A stretch of DNA of 64,000 bases from Paenibacillus sedimenti (GCF_014534655.1 NZ_JACVVD010000009.1:124001-188000); one strand, 5' to 3'; positions 27,808-36,114 are shown, numbered from the stretch's first letter. Notes: a model not told the origin generated them from the sequence alone. Numbers and translations are program-made.

Positions 27808-29406
27808 TCAGTTCTTGATTTCCCCGGGCGTCACGCCCCAATATTTGCGGAATACTCTCGTAAAATAACTTACATCCCTGTAACCGACTGCATCTGCTGC
27901 GTCATACACGCGCGCGCCAGCTAACAGGATCGCCTTAGCTCGCTCCATTTTTCGTTCCAGGACGTAGGAGGAGAAAGCTTTGCCCGTTTCCTGTTTGAAA
28001 AGACGGCTTAAATAGGATGAGTTCACATAAAGCCGATCAGCAACGGTGTGGAGCGTCATTTCCTGATCCATTTCGTCTTCAATGAGGCTGAGGATGGTCT
28101 TGACCGTTCCATGGCTCGTCGATTTGCGCCGATGGCTGGCATAAGTCAAATACGCCCTAACCATCCGCTGCAGCCAGGATAAAATTTGATCCTTGGCCGT
28201 TAACTCACGGTGATTGAGAAAATAGACGAAATCCTCGCAGGCTACATCACGAACCGGCCACCCTTGTTTCTGAATGAAACGAACAAACAAGCTTGTAAAA
28301 TACAAAATGTGCTCATGCATTTCCTCTACGGTTCTTGCTTTCGCCATGCTGCATTCCCAGAGGGAGGTTAGGGTGTCGAGCGCCTTGACGCCGTCTCCTG
28401 TTTCAAGCGCGATTTCCAGCGATTTTTCAAGGTTCGGCTGCAGCGCAAGCTCAGACTCTTTCCCCCGCTCTTCCCGGTACGGAATCGCCAGGTCATGACC
28501 AAGCACGATCCGGTTCTGGAGCGCGCGAACAGCTTGTACGTATAACCTGTTTATAGCCTCTCGGCTGCCTGTCATACCGCTGATCCCCGCACTCGCACTA
28601 AGCTTCAGACGGCTTTTCACAGTAAAAAGCAGCTTTTCCGTTATCGTATTGATTTTCTGTATCGATACGTTCGGTTCATCATAACTGTCAATCAGGTAAA
28701 CGACGACCGTACAACCCGCATAATCCGTCGACACCCAGCATGGGGAAGCCTGCTGCGATTCCTTCACGATACTGTGAAGCGAAAATTGGAGAAGGGATAC
28801 ATCCCTTCTACTGAAGCGGGTCTCATGCTCAGGCAGCGGGTCCATATCGATGACCGCGACAGCGTACTGGGCGTCCTTCGGCAAATCCAGCTGCAGATCC
28901 CTGCTTTTCTGTTCGATCTCCCACGGCTCAAACTTTCCGTTCAACCAGCCTTGGAAAAATTCATTGACCAGATAAGGAAGATGCTGCTTCCATTTGTGCT
29001 GCAGTTCTTCCTCGTTATGGCGCTGCTCAAGCTCTTTGTTCAATCGCTCGGCGGCTTCCAGCACGGTGTCCAGAATTTCCTTGTCCCCTGCCGGCTTTAA
29101 CAAATACTTCATGACGCCAAGCTCCAAAGCCGCTTGAGCATAAGCAAAATCATCATGTCCGCTGAGAACGATGATTTTCAATAGCGGATCGGCCCCGCGC
29201 AGCTGCCCGGCCAATGCGAGACCGTCCATCTCGGGCATCTGCAAATCCAGCAAAATAATGTCCGGTTTTTTGCGGTCGATGAGCTGCAGCGCTTCCGCCC
29301 CATTCCCGGCCTGCCCGACGACCTCGATCCCGTGTTTGTCCCATGGAATGTTGTTGACAAGCGCGTTTCTGAGGCGGACTTCGTCCTCCACAATTAATAA
29401 ATTCAT
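27808..29406 (-). CDS. Response regulator, YesN type, without adjacent kinase
   Basis: 532 residues. The receiver has acidic residues in IVEDEVRLR, the phosphoacceptor Asp in PDIILLDLQMPEMDG near residue 55 and the KPAG lysine near 105. A long central region of about 250 residues, usual for YesN proteins, precedes the AraC-type double helix-turn-helix ('HTVADRLYVNSSYLSRLFKQ', 'YDAADAVGYRDVSYFTRVFR'). An AAGGAG site precedes the ATG. No kinase gene is beside it. The unpaired YesM-type kinase at 11881-13710 is the only such gene nearby and is a reasonable partner. Confidence 0.95.
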   Translation of the reverse strand: MNLLIVEDEVRLRNALVNNIPWDKHGIEVVGQAGNGAEALQLIDRKKPDIILLDLQMPEMDGLALAGQLRGADPLLKIIVLSGHDDFAYAQAALELGVMKYLLKPAGDKEILDTVLEAAERLNKELEQRHNEEELQHKWKQHLPYLVNEFFQGWLNGKFEPWEIEQKSRDLQLDLPKDAQYAVAVIDMDPLPEHETRFSRRDVSLLQFSLHSIVKESQQASPCWVSTDYAGCTVVVYLIDSYDEPNVSIQKINTITEKLLFTVKSRLKLSASAGISGMTGSREAINRLYVQAVRALQNRIVLGHDLAIPYREERGKESELALQPNLEKSLEIALETGDGVKALDTLTSLWECSMAKARTVEEMHEHILYFTSLFVRFIQKQGWPVRDVACEDFVYFLNHRELTAKDQILSWLQRMVRAYLTYASHRRKSTSHGTVKTILSLIEDEMDQEMTLHTVADRLYVNSSYLSRLFKQETGKAFSSYVLERKMERAKAILLAGARVYDAADAVGYRDVSYFTRVFRKYWGVTPGEIKN

Positions 29407-29483
29407 GGGCTAACTCCTTGAAAAATAAGACGTATGATCGCCAAAGTCATTCGATGCATACGCCTTATTTTCCTGCCCGTTTC

Positions 29484-29633
29484 TTATCTTGTCTCTCGAT
29501 GCAGCGAATGTCTTTTTAGACGGGGACAATATTTTTTTAATTCCAATCGCCCCGGGTGCGTTTTCTTATTCTTCGTCGTCGTATAATTACGATCGCCGGT
29601 TTCTGTGCATGCTAATGTAATGGTAACTCTCAT
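29484..29633 (-). CDS. rpmG: Ribosomal protein L33, zinc-independent (C-minus) paralogue
   Basis: A 49-codon gene too short for usual ORF cut-offs. The product begins [20 protein letters not shown] and ends HSLHRETR, the typical L33 pattern. Zinc-binding L33 has two CxxC pairs. Here they are reduced to CTET and CPRL, so only Cys9 and Cys36 remain and zinc cannot be held. This is the C-minus form that replaces the zinc form during zinc starvation. The ATG follows GAGGTGA with good spacing. It starts 31 bases after the stop of the YciC/ZagA-type gene, whose promoter carries a Zur box, so it should be induced when zinc is scarce. Confidence 0.9.
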   Translation of the reverse strand: MRVTITLACTETGDRNYTTTKNKKTHPGRLELKKYCPRLKRHSLHRETR

Positions 29634-29664
29634 GTTGATTCACCTCTTATTAATAATTGAAGTC

Positions 29665-30873
29665 TTATTGCGGTATCGCGCAGAGTTCTTCTACGGCGTT
29701 AGGCAATTCATCCGGAAAGCGGGTCCAATCCATACCCATCTCTTCTTCTGTAAGAAGACATTGGTCCAGCTGCTCAGTAATTTGAGCACGGTTCATTTCG
29801 ATACCGATGAAGACGACTTTATTGATGCGATCGCCATAAATCGGATCCCAGTGCTTAATTTGTTCGCTATCTTCTTGCAGAACCGCTTGCTTTTCCTCCT
29901 CGGGAAGCGCGGCTACCCAGAAACCTGCGGGTCCGAATTGTATGGAAGGTCCGGCTTGGCTCAAATTCTGCGCATAGGCGTCTCTTGTCGCCAACCACAT
30001 GATCCCTTTCGCTCTCACGATCTCAGCCGGCCAGTCCTCCATCCAGCTCATCAGCCTGCCCGGGTGAAAAGGTCTGATTCGTTCGTACACGAACGAGGAA
30101 ATGCCGTATTCTTCCGTTTCCGGCGTATGAACAGGCTTTTCCATTTCCTTCATCCAACCGGCAGAAGTGCTGGCCTCATCGAAATTGAACAAATTCGTGT
30201 TCAATATTTCTTTCGGGTCCACCTTCCCTTTGACGGAACGAATGAATTTGGCTCTTGGCTGCAGCGCGCGAAGCACGCCTTCAAGTTCATCCAGTTCCTC
30301 GCTAGCGAGCATGTCGCATTTGTTCAATATAAGCACATCGCAAAATTCAATCTGGTCAATCAGCAGATCCACGACTTCCCGCGTATCCTCTTCCCCCACC
30401 GCCTGGTTGCGTTCGAGCAGTGTTTCGCCGGATGAGTAATCATGCCAAAAACGGTAAGCGTCGACGACGGTAACCATGCAGTCCAATCTGCAATACTTCG
30501 ATAAGTCGATTCCTTGCTCTTCATCTACGTACGTAAACGTCTGAGCGACCGGGATGGGCTCGCCCACACCTGTAGATTCGATCAAAATGTAATCAAATCT
30601 GTTTTCTTTGGCCAGCTTTTCAACCTCCAGCAATAAATCATCCCGCAGCGTACAGCAAATGCAGCCGTTAGACATTTCAACGAGCTTCTCGTTCGTATGG
30701 GAGATGCCGCCGCCATCCCGGATGAGATCCGCATCAATATTAACCTCGCTCAAATCATTGACGATAACGGCAACCCTCAAACCGTCTCTATTATTCAAAA
30801 CATGATTTAAAAGCGTCGTCTTCCCCGCGCCTAAATAACCGCTTAATACGGTAACCGGAATCTGTTTTTGCAT
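29665..30873 (-). CDS. zagA: COG0523 GTPase, YciC/ZagA type metallochaperone
   Basis: 402 residues, matching the B. subtilis YciC (ZagA) subclass in length. P-loop GYLGAGKTTLLNH (11-23), the metal-binding CxCC motif in NGCICCTLRDD near 70, ESTGVGEP as the G3 region and NKCD as the base-recognition motif. A C-terminal CobW_C domain follows (SSFVYERIRPFHPGRL...). ZagA is known as a ZTP-dependent chaperone that supplies zinc to FolE under starvation. The ATG at 30873 is chosen; two upstream in-frame starts lie in or next to the Zur box. A perfect-core Zur box at 30891-30911 precedes it, and rpmG follows in the same operon. Confidence 0.93.
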   Translation of the reverse strand: MQKQIPVTVLSGYLGAGKTTLLNHVLNNRDGLRVAVIVNDLSEVNIDADLIRDGGGISHTNEKLVEMSNGCICCTLRDDLLLEVEKLAKENRFDYILIESTGVGEPIPVAQTFTYVDEEQGIDLSKYCRLDCMVTVVDAYRFWHDYSSGETLLERNQAVGEEDTREVVDLLIDQIEFCDVLILNKCDMLASEELDELEGVLRALQPRAKFIRSVKGKVDPKEILNTNLFNFDEASTSAGWMKEMEKPVHTPETEEYGISSFVYERIRPFHPGRLMSWMEDWPAEIVRAKGIMWLATRDAYAQNLSQAGPSIQFGPAGFWVAALPEEEKQAVLQEDSEQIKHWDPIYGDRINKVVFIGIEMNRAQITEQLDQCLLTEEEMGMDWTRFPDELPNAVEELCAIPQ

Positions 30874-30890
30874 ACCTTCATACACTCCCA

Positions 30891-30911
30891 TTGTTGTAAT
30901 TATTACGATTA
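30891..30911 (-). promoter_or_regulatory. Zur box upstream of zagA-rpmG
   Basis: The core GTAATTATTACGATT matches the B. subtilis Zur box core TCGTAATNATTACGA at nearly every position. It lies just before the zagA start and would repress zagA-rpmG when zinc is plentiful. Confidence 0.85.
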
Positions 30912-30920
30912 GTACCGGTA

Positions 30921-30949
30921 AAACAACCAAAGCAAAGCGCTTTGGTTAT
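30921..30949 (-). terminator. Terminator after znuA
   Basis: AACCAAAGC and GCTTTGGTT pair, with TTTT following on the minus strand. It ends the zur-znuCBA operon and leaves zagA to its own promoter. Confidence 0.75.
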
Positions 30950-30956
30950 TTTGTCA

Positions 30957-31958
30957 TTATTCATTCAACCCTTTCTTCAATGCTTCCAGGTTCTTTTTCA
31001 TAACGCCGATATAGTCAAGATTGTTTTTCTTCTCTTCATCGGTAAGTCCTTCAAGCGGATTTAATACTTCCGTTTTCGCTCCGATTTCTTTGGCAATCGT
31101 TGAAGCGATTTTCGGATCAACCAACGTTTCGAAGAAGATCGTTTTCACCGTTTTTTCTTTTGCAAACTTGATTACTTCAGCCATCTTGTCAGGTGCCGGC
31201 TCTGCTTCCGGTGAAAGTCCCGAAATCGGTACTTGTGTCAGTCCGTATTGTTTGGCTAAATAAGCGAATGCTGCGTGCTGAGTAATAAAATCTTTGCGTT
31301 TTACATCTTTAAGCCCTGATCTAAAAAGATCATCCAGCTCTTTAAGTTTGGCGATGTAAGCATCCGCATTTTTCGTATACGCATCTTTATGCGCAGGATC
31401 TGCCTGTACCAATGCAGCTTGGATAGCTGCGACCTCTTTTTGCGCCAGAACTGGGTCTAACCATACGTGCGGATCAAGGCCTTCTTCTTCATGCTCGTCT
31501 TTATGCTCTTTCTCTTCTTTCCCGTGCCCGTGCTCATCTTCTTCATGCAAGCCTTCCATTAACTCAACCGCTTTACTTGCCTCTACGACTACACGTTTAC
31601 TGTTTGCTGCACTCTCGAGCGCTTTCGGCACCCAGCCTTCAACAATGCCGTTGTATACAAATACATCTGCTTCCTTCAATTGCGCCATATCCTTCGCGCT
31701 TGGTTCCCAATCGTGGGGTTCAACGCCGGTCGGAACCAGCCCGATCACTTCAGCGTGTTCCCCTGCAATTTGCTTACTGAATTCATACATCGGGTAAAAT
31801 GTAGTTACAACCTTCAGCTTCTTGCCGCTTTCTTGATTTGCCTGAGCGGTTGGTGCTGCTGACGCGCTCGTTTCCGTCGTCGTTTTGGCACTGCAGCCCG
31901 AAATGATAAGTGCAGATACCGCTGTAAATGCCAATGTTTTGTGAATCCATGTTTTCAT
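30957..31958 (-). CDS. znuA: Zinc ABC transporter substrate-binding lipoprotein
   Basis: 333 residues from the ATG at 31958 with GGAGG upstream. The lipobox is IISGC (Cys near residue 21). Cluster A-I features: VVTTFYPMYEFSKQIAGEHA, the metal His in GVEPHDWEPS, a His/Asp/Glu-rich loop of about 25 residues ('HEEDEHGHGKEEKEHKDEHE' region), then DPHVWLDPV and HAAFAYLAKQYG with further ligand His, and FFETLVDP. These define a zinc receptor. The last gene of the zur-znuC-znuB-znuA operon. Confidence 0.96.
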   Translation of the reverse strand: MKTWIHKTLAFTAVSALIISGCSAKTTTETSASAAPTAQANQESGKKLKVVTTFYPMYEFSKQIAGEHAEVIGLVPTGVEPHDWEPSAKDMAQLKEADVFVYNGIVEGWVPKALESAANSKRVVVEASKAVELMEGLHEEDEHGHGKEEKEHKDEHEEEGLDPHVWLDPVLAQKEVAAIQAALVQADPAHKDAYTKNADAYIAKLKELDDLFRSGLKDVKRKDFITQHAAFAYLAKQYGLTQVPISGLSPEAEPAPDKMAEVIKFAKEKTVKTIFFETLVDPKIASTIAKEIGAKTEVLNPLEGLTDEEKKNNLDYIGVMKKNLEALKKGLNE

Positions 31959-31976
31959 TTTCTTTGCCTCCAAAAA

Positions 31977-32873
31977 TTAGTTTAAAGATGAGTCTTTAGA
32001 TAATCTGGGAATACTATTGTAAATTGGGCCTTCTTCCGCTTCATTGGTTTTCTTGCTCTTGCTTTTTTCTAATTTATAAACAAGCTTCTTAAGACCAATG
32101 CCTGCCACTAGAAGGATTAAAAGGACAAGCGCAATGGTGCCGCCGGGCGGTGTACTGAACTGATAGGATGCGGTCAGCCCGCTAAATACGCCGGTTAAAC
32201 CAATGCCCATAGCTAAAAAAAGTGCAGAACTAAAACTTGATGCAATCCGTGTCGCTAATGCAGCCGGCAGCACGATAAGACTGCTCACAAGCAGCACGCC
32301 AACGATCGGCATCGCCGCGGCTACAATCATGCCGGTCAAAATACTAAACGAGAGTGTAATCCATTTTACAGGAATGCCATTGGTTCTAGCCGTTTCCTCG
32401 TCGAAAGTAATCTGGTAGAGAGGACGTCTGAACAGAATAAAAAAGATGCCTCCGATCAATGCAACGGCAAACATCAGCATCAGCTCCGTTTGATTGACTG
32501 CAACGACCGAACCGAATAAATAAGATGTGAAGCTTTTATTCGTGCCTTGATTCAAGCTCATCAGAACGACAGCGGTTGAGAGACCGCCGACCATAATAAT
32601 GGCAATCGACATTTCACTGTACGTTTTGTAGGATCTTCTGAGGTACTCAACTACAATCGCTCCTAATGTAGCTACAACGAAACCGCTTATAGTCGGATTC
32701 ATATGTAGGAATGCACCGCCGGCCACACCAGCAAGCGATACGTGGGATAACATGTCCGCCATCAACGCCTGACGACGCAGCATTAAATATACACCTAACA
32801 CGGATGCGATCAGCGCGATCAGCCCACCGGCACAAAATGCCCGCTGCATGAAGTCGAAGTGCAGCATTTCCAT
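31977..32873 (-). CDS. znuB: Zinc ABC transporter permease
   Basis: 298 residues with eight or so hydrophobic segments of the ABC-3 family (FecCD-like metal permeases). The conserved stretch 'RRQALMADMLSHVSLAGVAGGAF' at about 33-55 and the 'LVSSLIVLPAALATRIASS' segment are family hallmarks. The start lies 54 bases inside the 3' end of znuC in another frame, so the genes are translationally coupled. Imports zinc together with ZnuC and ZnuA. The C-terminal tail is charged and cytoplasmic. Confidence 0.95.
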   Translation of the reverse strand: MEMLHFDFMQRAFCAGGLIALIASVLGVYLMLRRQALMADMLSHVSLAGVAGGAFLHMNPTISGFVVATLGAIVVEYLRRSYKTYSEMSIAIIMVGGLSTAVVLMSLNQGTNKSFTSYLFGSVVAVNQTELMLMFAVALIGGIFFILFRRPLYQITFDEETARTNGIPVKWITLSFSILTGMIVAAAMPIVGVLLVSSLIVLPAALATRIASSFSSALFLAMGIGLTGVFSGLTASYQFSTPPGGTIALVLLILLVAGIGLKKLVYKLEKSKSKKTNEAEEGPIYNSIPRLSKDSSLN

Positions 32874-33526
32874 CCTCCGCCCTCCTTTCTTTCCAGTTCA
32901 ATGATCCGGTCCAGGTAATGGCTCACTTCGGAAAGTCCATGCGTGACCATGACCACCGTTCTACCGAGATCCTTAACTTGATGTTTCATAAGTTCATAAA
33001 AGGCCTCGCGGCTTTCTTGATCCATACCGGTCGTAGGCTCGTCTAGCACCAGTAAATCCGGCTCCTGGGCAAGCGCTCGAGCGATGCATATACGCTGCTT
33101 CTGTCCGCCTGACAGCTCACCGATTTTCCTGTTTCGCAGCCCCCACATCCCAACTTGACGCAGCGCCTTTTCCGTCCTTTCGTGATCTTCCGCCTGCAGC
33201 TTGCGAAACCAAGATCTTCTGACATACCTTCCGGAGCGGACAAATTCAAGAATGGTGCTTGGGAAGCCGCTATTAAATGCAGCGATTTGCTGCGGGACAT
33301 AGCCGACAGAAAGCTTATGACCTTTCTCATTATGAGGCGATAAGAAGGTCTTCCCTTCCCATGGCTGAAGCAAGCCGAGCGCCAGTTTGAGCAGCGTTGT
33401 TTTCGAAGCGCCATTAGGTCCCGTAACGGCAACGAATTCTCCGGAGTGAATCTCAATACTCGCATTTTGCAAGCACGGAACATCGCTGTAACCGAACGAG
33501 ACATCCTTCATTGAGGATAAAAGCAT
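32819..33526 (-). CDS. znuC: Zinc ABC transporter ATP-binding protein
   Basis: 235 residues. The Walker A reads GPNGASKTTLL near residue 37; the usual last Gly is Ser, a variant known in Gram-positive AdcC/ZnuC-type ATPases. Signature LSGGQKQRICIARAL near 138, Walker B DLLVLDEPTTGMD near 158 and the switch His in VVMVTHGLSE are present. It follows zur by 29 bases and overlaps znuB. Drives zinc uptake on the cytosolic face. Confidence 0.95.
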   Translation of the reverse strand: MLLSSMKDVSFGYSDVPCLQNASIEIHSGEFVAVTGPNGASKTTLLKLALGLLQPWEGKTFLSPHNEKGHKLSVGYVPQQIAAFNSGFPSTILEFVRSGRYVRRSWFRKLQAEDHERTEKALRQVGMWGLRNRKIGELSGGQKQRICIARALAQEPDLLVLDEPTTGMDQESREAFYELMKHQVKDLGRTVVMVTHGLSEVSHYLDRIIELERKEGGGWKCCTSTSCSGHFVPVG

Positions 33527-33555
33527 AAAGTCGTATCCTTTCGATCTTTCATTAT

Positions 33556-33975
33556 TTATTTTTGGCAGGTGTAACAGTAGCCGTATACCTCAAGTTTTTG
33601 ACTGACGGCTTGAAAATGAGACGGCAACTTCATCTCACTGATCGGATGGCAATCAAGAGGAGTTTGTTCCTTGCAGGTTAAACAAATCATCAGGTGCTGA
33701 GCTTCATCCCGCGAGTTCATTAGGCGAAACTTCACTTTGCCGTCTGAAAGAAATTGCTCAAGCAGTCCAATCTCAACCAACGTTCTTAAATTCCGGTAGA
33801 CCGTATCATAACTGAGACCGGGATGCTTCCGTTCAAGTCCGAGGATGATTTCTTTCGTGGAAAGACAGAACGGCTCTCTCATAAATAAATGGATGAGTGT
33901 ACGTCTTTGCTCCGTGATGCGCAGCCCTTTCACCGACATTCGATGAAGCACTCTTTCCAAGTCAAGATCGGTCAC
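33556..33975 (-). CDS. zur: Fur-family zinc uptake regulator
   Basis: 139 residues from a GTG with GGAGG close upstream. The winged-helix part has 'KGLRITEQRRTLIHLF' and the recognition helix 'SYDTVYRNLRTLVEIG'. The C-terminal half has two CxxC pairs (98/101 and 134/137) for the structural zinc. Gene context (znuCBA downstream, Zur boxes upstream) marks it as Zur rather than Fur or PerR. In zinc-replete cells it should repress this operon and the neighbouring boxes. Autoregulated, as two boxes lie in its own promoter region. Confidence 0.94.
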   Translation of the reverse strand: MTDLDLERVLHRMSVKGLRITEQRRTLIHLFMREPFCLSTKEIILGLERKHPGLSYDTVYRNLRTLVEIGLLEQFLSDGKVKFRLMNSRDEAQHLMICLTCKEQTPLDCHPISEMKLPSHFQAVSQKLEVYGYCYTCQK

Positions 33976-33995
33976 CTGACCTCCACCCCTTTAAG

Positions 33996-34001
33996 ATTAT
34001 A
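33996..34001 (-). promoter_or_regulatory. Likely -10 box of the zur-znuCBA promoter
   Basis: TATAAT on the minus strand, 21 bases before the zur GTG. A poor -35 (TTCTAC) lies 16 bases upstream. The first Zur box fills the spacer between them, so bound Zur would block polymerase. Confidence 0.55.
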
Positions 34002-34018
34002 CGTAATAATTACGATTG
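33998..34018 (-). promoter_or_regulatory. Zur box 1 upstream of zur-znuCBA
   Basis: Core GTAATAATTACGATT with a perfect GTAATnATTAC. It overlaps the -10 element of the zur promoter. Confidence 0.85.
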
Positions 34019-34045
34019 TAGAATAAGAAAAAAATTCGTTTCAAT

Positions 34046-34066
34046 TAATAGTAATAATTACGTACT
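34046..34066 (-). promoter_or_regulatory. Zur box 2 upstream of zur-znuCBA
   Basis: Core GTAATAATTAC, identical to box 1 in the inner 11 bases, with outer arms TA and GTA. The two centres are 48 bases apart. It may strengthen repression by looping or cooperative binding, or control a second start site. Confidence 0.75.
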
Positions 34067-34134
34067 TGAATATATCAGTTATCTGGACTCTAGTCAACGT
34101 TCCGTCGAAAAAATATAATCCGTCGCGACTCCCT

Positions 34135-35094
34135 TTAAAGATTGTGCAATTGCACTATCAAATGATCCTTTGAAAAATTTTCGCCAATGAATACAGCAAC
34201 ATTCGGAACTTTTGCTTGTGGATTGATTTTTACAAATTCCAGCTCACGATAGGCATACTGAAATAAAGTTATGTTCTCCGCATCATCTATTAACCGGAGA
34301 ATTCCTTTTGCTCTATACACTTCTTTCGGCAGCTTGCTAATCATCTGCTCAAAATTATCGATAGAAACAGGATGATCAAAGTAGTGTGTATAAGCCATTA
34401 CATGGTCATGGGAATGATGATGTTCTTGTTGTATTGTTGTAAACGTTTTTTTAAGTTTCTTTTGGGGTTCATCCGTATTTCTGCTTAGCTCATCGAAAAG
34501 ATGAAAATCCACCTCACAATATTCAGCAGGCTTAATTAGAGCATGAGAGTTCCGCTGCGTCAACCAACTTTGTAACCGGATAAGCGCATCAGTTCCAACC
34601 CGGTCCATTTTGTTAATGATCAGATAATTTGCAGAACGTACCTGTTCTTCCATCAAGCGTAACGTTTTCTTTTTTTGATTCGATTCGACGAGTTCCAATA
34701 AATGTGGTGCATCAACGACCGTAATAAGTGATTTCAAATGAACTTCCAGCAGTAGAGAGGCATCCGTTACTGACTCAATAATCTCCATAGGGTTAGCAAT
34801 TCCTGTTGATTCTATGAAGATAATGTCCGGTGAATTCTCTCGAACGATATTGAGGATTGCCATACTTAGGTCTCCTCGATTCGTACAGCATACGCATCCT
34901 CCTAGTATTTCGGCCATTGGGACCTCCTCATCGATCAATAGTCCATCGAGATTGACATCACCAATTTCATTCATAATTACAGCAGGTTTCTTCCCGGCAT
35001 GTGTATAGAAATCAATTACTTTCTTAAGGAAGGTCGTTTTCCCGCTGCCTAAAAAACCAGATAAAATATAAATAGGTATAGCAGTATTCATCAT
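34135..35094 (-). CDS. COG0523 (CobW/ZNG-type) GTPase, second copy
   Basis: 319 residues from an ATG nine bases after AAGGAGG (a second ATG follows at once). P-loop GFLGSGKTTFLKK, the CxCC motif in GGCVCCTNRGDLS, ESTGIANP and NKMDRVG are the G-domain motifs. A His-rich segment EHHHSHDH lies between the G domain and the CobW_C domain and probably binds zinc. It is more divergent than the other two copies in this island. It follows the AAA+ ATPase gene by 46 bases, so the two are likely co-transcribed. A metal insertase or chaperone role is expected; the client is unknown. Confidence 0.92.
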   Translation of the reverse strand: MMNTAIPIYILSGFLGSGKTTFLKKVIDFYTHAGKKPAVIMNEIGDVNLDGLLIDEEVPMAEILGGCVCCTNRGDLSMAILNIVRENSPDIIFIESTGIANPMEIIESVTDASLLLEVHLKSLITVVDAPHLLELVESNQKKKTLRLMEEQVRSANYLIINKMDRVGTDALIRLQSWLTQRNSHALIKPAEYCEVDFHLFDELSRNTDEPQKKLKKTFTTIQQEHHHSHDHVMAYTHYFDHPVSIDNFEQMISKLPKEVYRAKGILRLIDDAENITLFQYAYRELEFVKINPQAKVPNVAVFIGENFSKDHLIVQLHNL

Positions 35095-35140
35095 CAGCAA
35101 AATCCTCCTTATCAATGGTAATTGTGATTTACTCCATATA

Positions 35141-35950
35141 TTAAACCTGTACTTTTGGATTGTATTCTACGAAAGCATTGAAAATTTTCTCATACGTCAT
35201 GGAACTGTTCTCGATGATGACTTTTCGCTTTGCTTTTAAAATGATTTGCTCGATGTCAGCGTAGCTGCACCCTTTTAAAAGTTGTACTACTTTTTGAATG
35301 ATCGATTCATTGTCATCGGAATGTCCCATGAGCATACTCACATAATCGCTGCAATCTTTATCATTCGGCAGTGTATAAGTCATTTTCGTGTCAAAACGGC
35401 GCCAAACTGCGCTGTCCAAATCTTCTTGCAAATTCGTAGCGGCAATAAAAATGCTCTCGCCATCGAACTCATCTAAACATTGAAGCAGCGTGTTCACGAC
35501 CCGTGCCATTTCTTTAACTTCATCACTAGCATCGCGCGCTCTAGCAATCGCATCAAATTCATCCAAAAACAACACACAAGGCGATGTTTGAGCAAAATCG
35601 AATACTTTTCTAATATTTGACCCTGTCTCCCCCAAATGACTATGAATGATTGCATCCAGACGAACTAGAATCAGCGGCAGTTCCAATCGATGCGCGATAT
35701 AGAAAGCTGTCAGGGTCTTGCCTGTACCCGGAGGACCGAACATCACGATTTTATTAGGCATCGGCACCTCTTCTTCCTCAAATCTTTCCTTCATGCCTTG
35801 AATTGCGATAAACTCTTCTACAATTTGTTTATTCGTCTCTTGAAAGACGATACGTTTTACTTTTTGTTTGCACTCCGCCGGCGAGTAGACGGTTGCTGTG
35901 TCGATTCCTTTCGATTTTGGAAGACGTCCGTTCGTTTTTTTTCTAGGCAT
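35141..35950 (-). CDS. Stand-alone classic AAA+ ATPase in the zinc island
   Basis: 269 residues from the ATG at 35950 (AAGGAG 13 bases upstream). After a basic N-terminal segment of about 35 residues comes one AAA module: Walker A GPPGTGKT (72-79), pore-loop region IIHSHLGETG (101-110), Walker B VLFLDEFDAIA (126-136), sensor-1 ATN (170-173) and the Arg pair in AVWRRFD (181-187). A short lid domain follows. There is no protease, membrane or substrate-recognition domain. It shares an operon with a COG0523 GTPase and faces another. This suggests an ATP-driven remodelling step in metal delivery or protein salvage in zinc starvation; this role is inference. A Zur-like half site lies upstream. Confidence 0.88.
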   Translation of the reverse strand: MPRKKTNGRLPKSKGIDTATVYSPAECKQKVKRIVFQETNKQIVEEFIAIQGMKERFEEEEVPMPNKIVMFGPPGTGKTLTAFYIAHRLELPLILVRLDAIIHSHLGETGSNIRKVFDFAQTSPCVLFLDEFDAIARARDASDEVKEMARVVNTLLQCLDEFDGESIFIAATNLQEDLDSAVWRRFDTKMTYTLPNDKDCSDYVSMLMGHSDDNESIIQKVVQLLKGCSYADIEQIILKAKRKVIIENSSMTYEKIFNAFVEYNPKVQV

Positions 35951-35968
35951 TGTAAAGAACAAGCTCCT

Positions 35969-35989
35969 TAATAGTAATTTTTACACATT
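35969..35989 (-). promoter_or_regulatory. Degenerate Zur-like box upstream of the AAA+ ATPase gene
   Basis: GTAATTTTTAC has one mismatch to GTAATnATTAC, as in the box at 37658. A second half site ATTACGA is ten bases further on (35990-35996). Weaker than the other boxes, so regulation of this gene by Zur is likely but unproven. Confidence 0.5.
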
Positions 35990-36049
35990 ATTACGAAATG
36001 TATCTCTTTTCATTCCTTGTGTCAATAGCAAACCGTATTTGAAATGGAT

Positions 36050-36079
36050 TTGACAAGCATTACCAGTGTCGCCTATACT
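36050..36079 (+). promoter_or_regulatory. Promoter of the third COG0523 GTPase gene
   Basis: TTGACA (36050-36055) and TATACT (36074-36079) with an 18-base spacer, a near-consensus sigma-A promoter. The Zur box begins two bases after the -10. Confidence 0.8.
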
Positions 36080-36080
36080 T

Positions 36081-36103
36081 TTAATTGTAAATATTACAAT
36101 TAA
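36081..36103 (+). promoter_or_regulatory. Zur box over the transcription start of the third GTPase gene
   Basis: A perfect palindrome with 10-base arms TTAATTGTAA and TTACAATTAA around ATA. Its inner 11 bases differ from the Zur core at one position. It covers the expected transcription start and touches the ribosome site AAGGAG. Confidence 0.8.
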
Positions 36104-36114
36104 GGAGTGGTGAC

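Noticed and set aside
29605..30435. A 276-codon plus-strand open frame opposite zagA
   Set aside because: Antisense to zagA, no recognisable domain and no ribosome site; the real small gene here is rpmG on the minus strand.
32819..33526. A damaged Walker A in ZnuC (GASKTT instead of GAGKST)
   Set aside because: This Ser variant is common in Gram-positive zinc ATPases, so it is not evidence of inactivation.
35111..35131. A possible Zur box just before the second GTPase gene
   Set aside because: Only GTAAT and a distant GATTT match; the palindrome is not formed.
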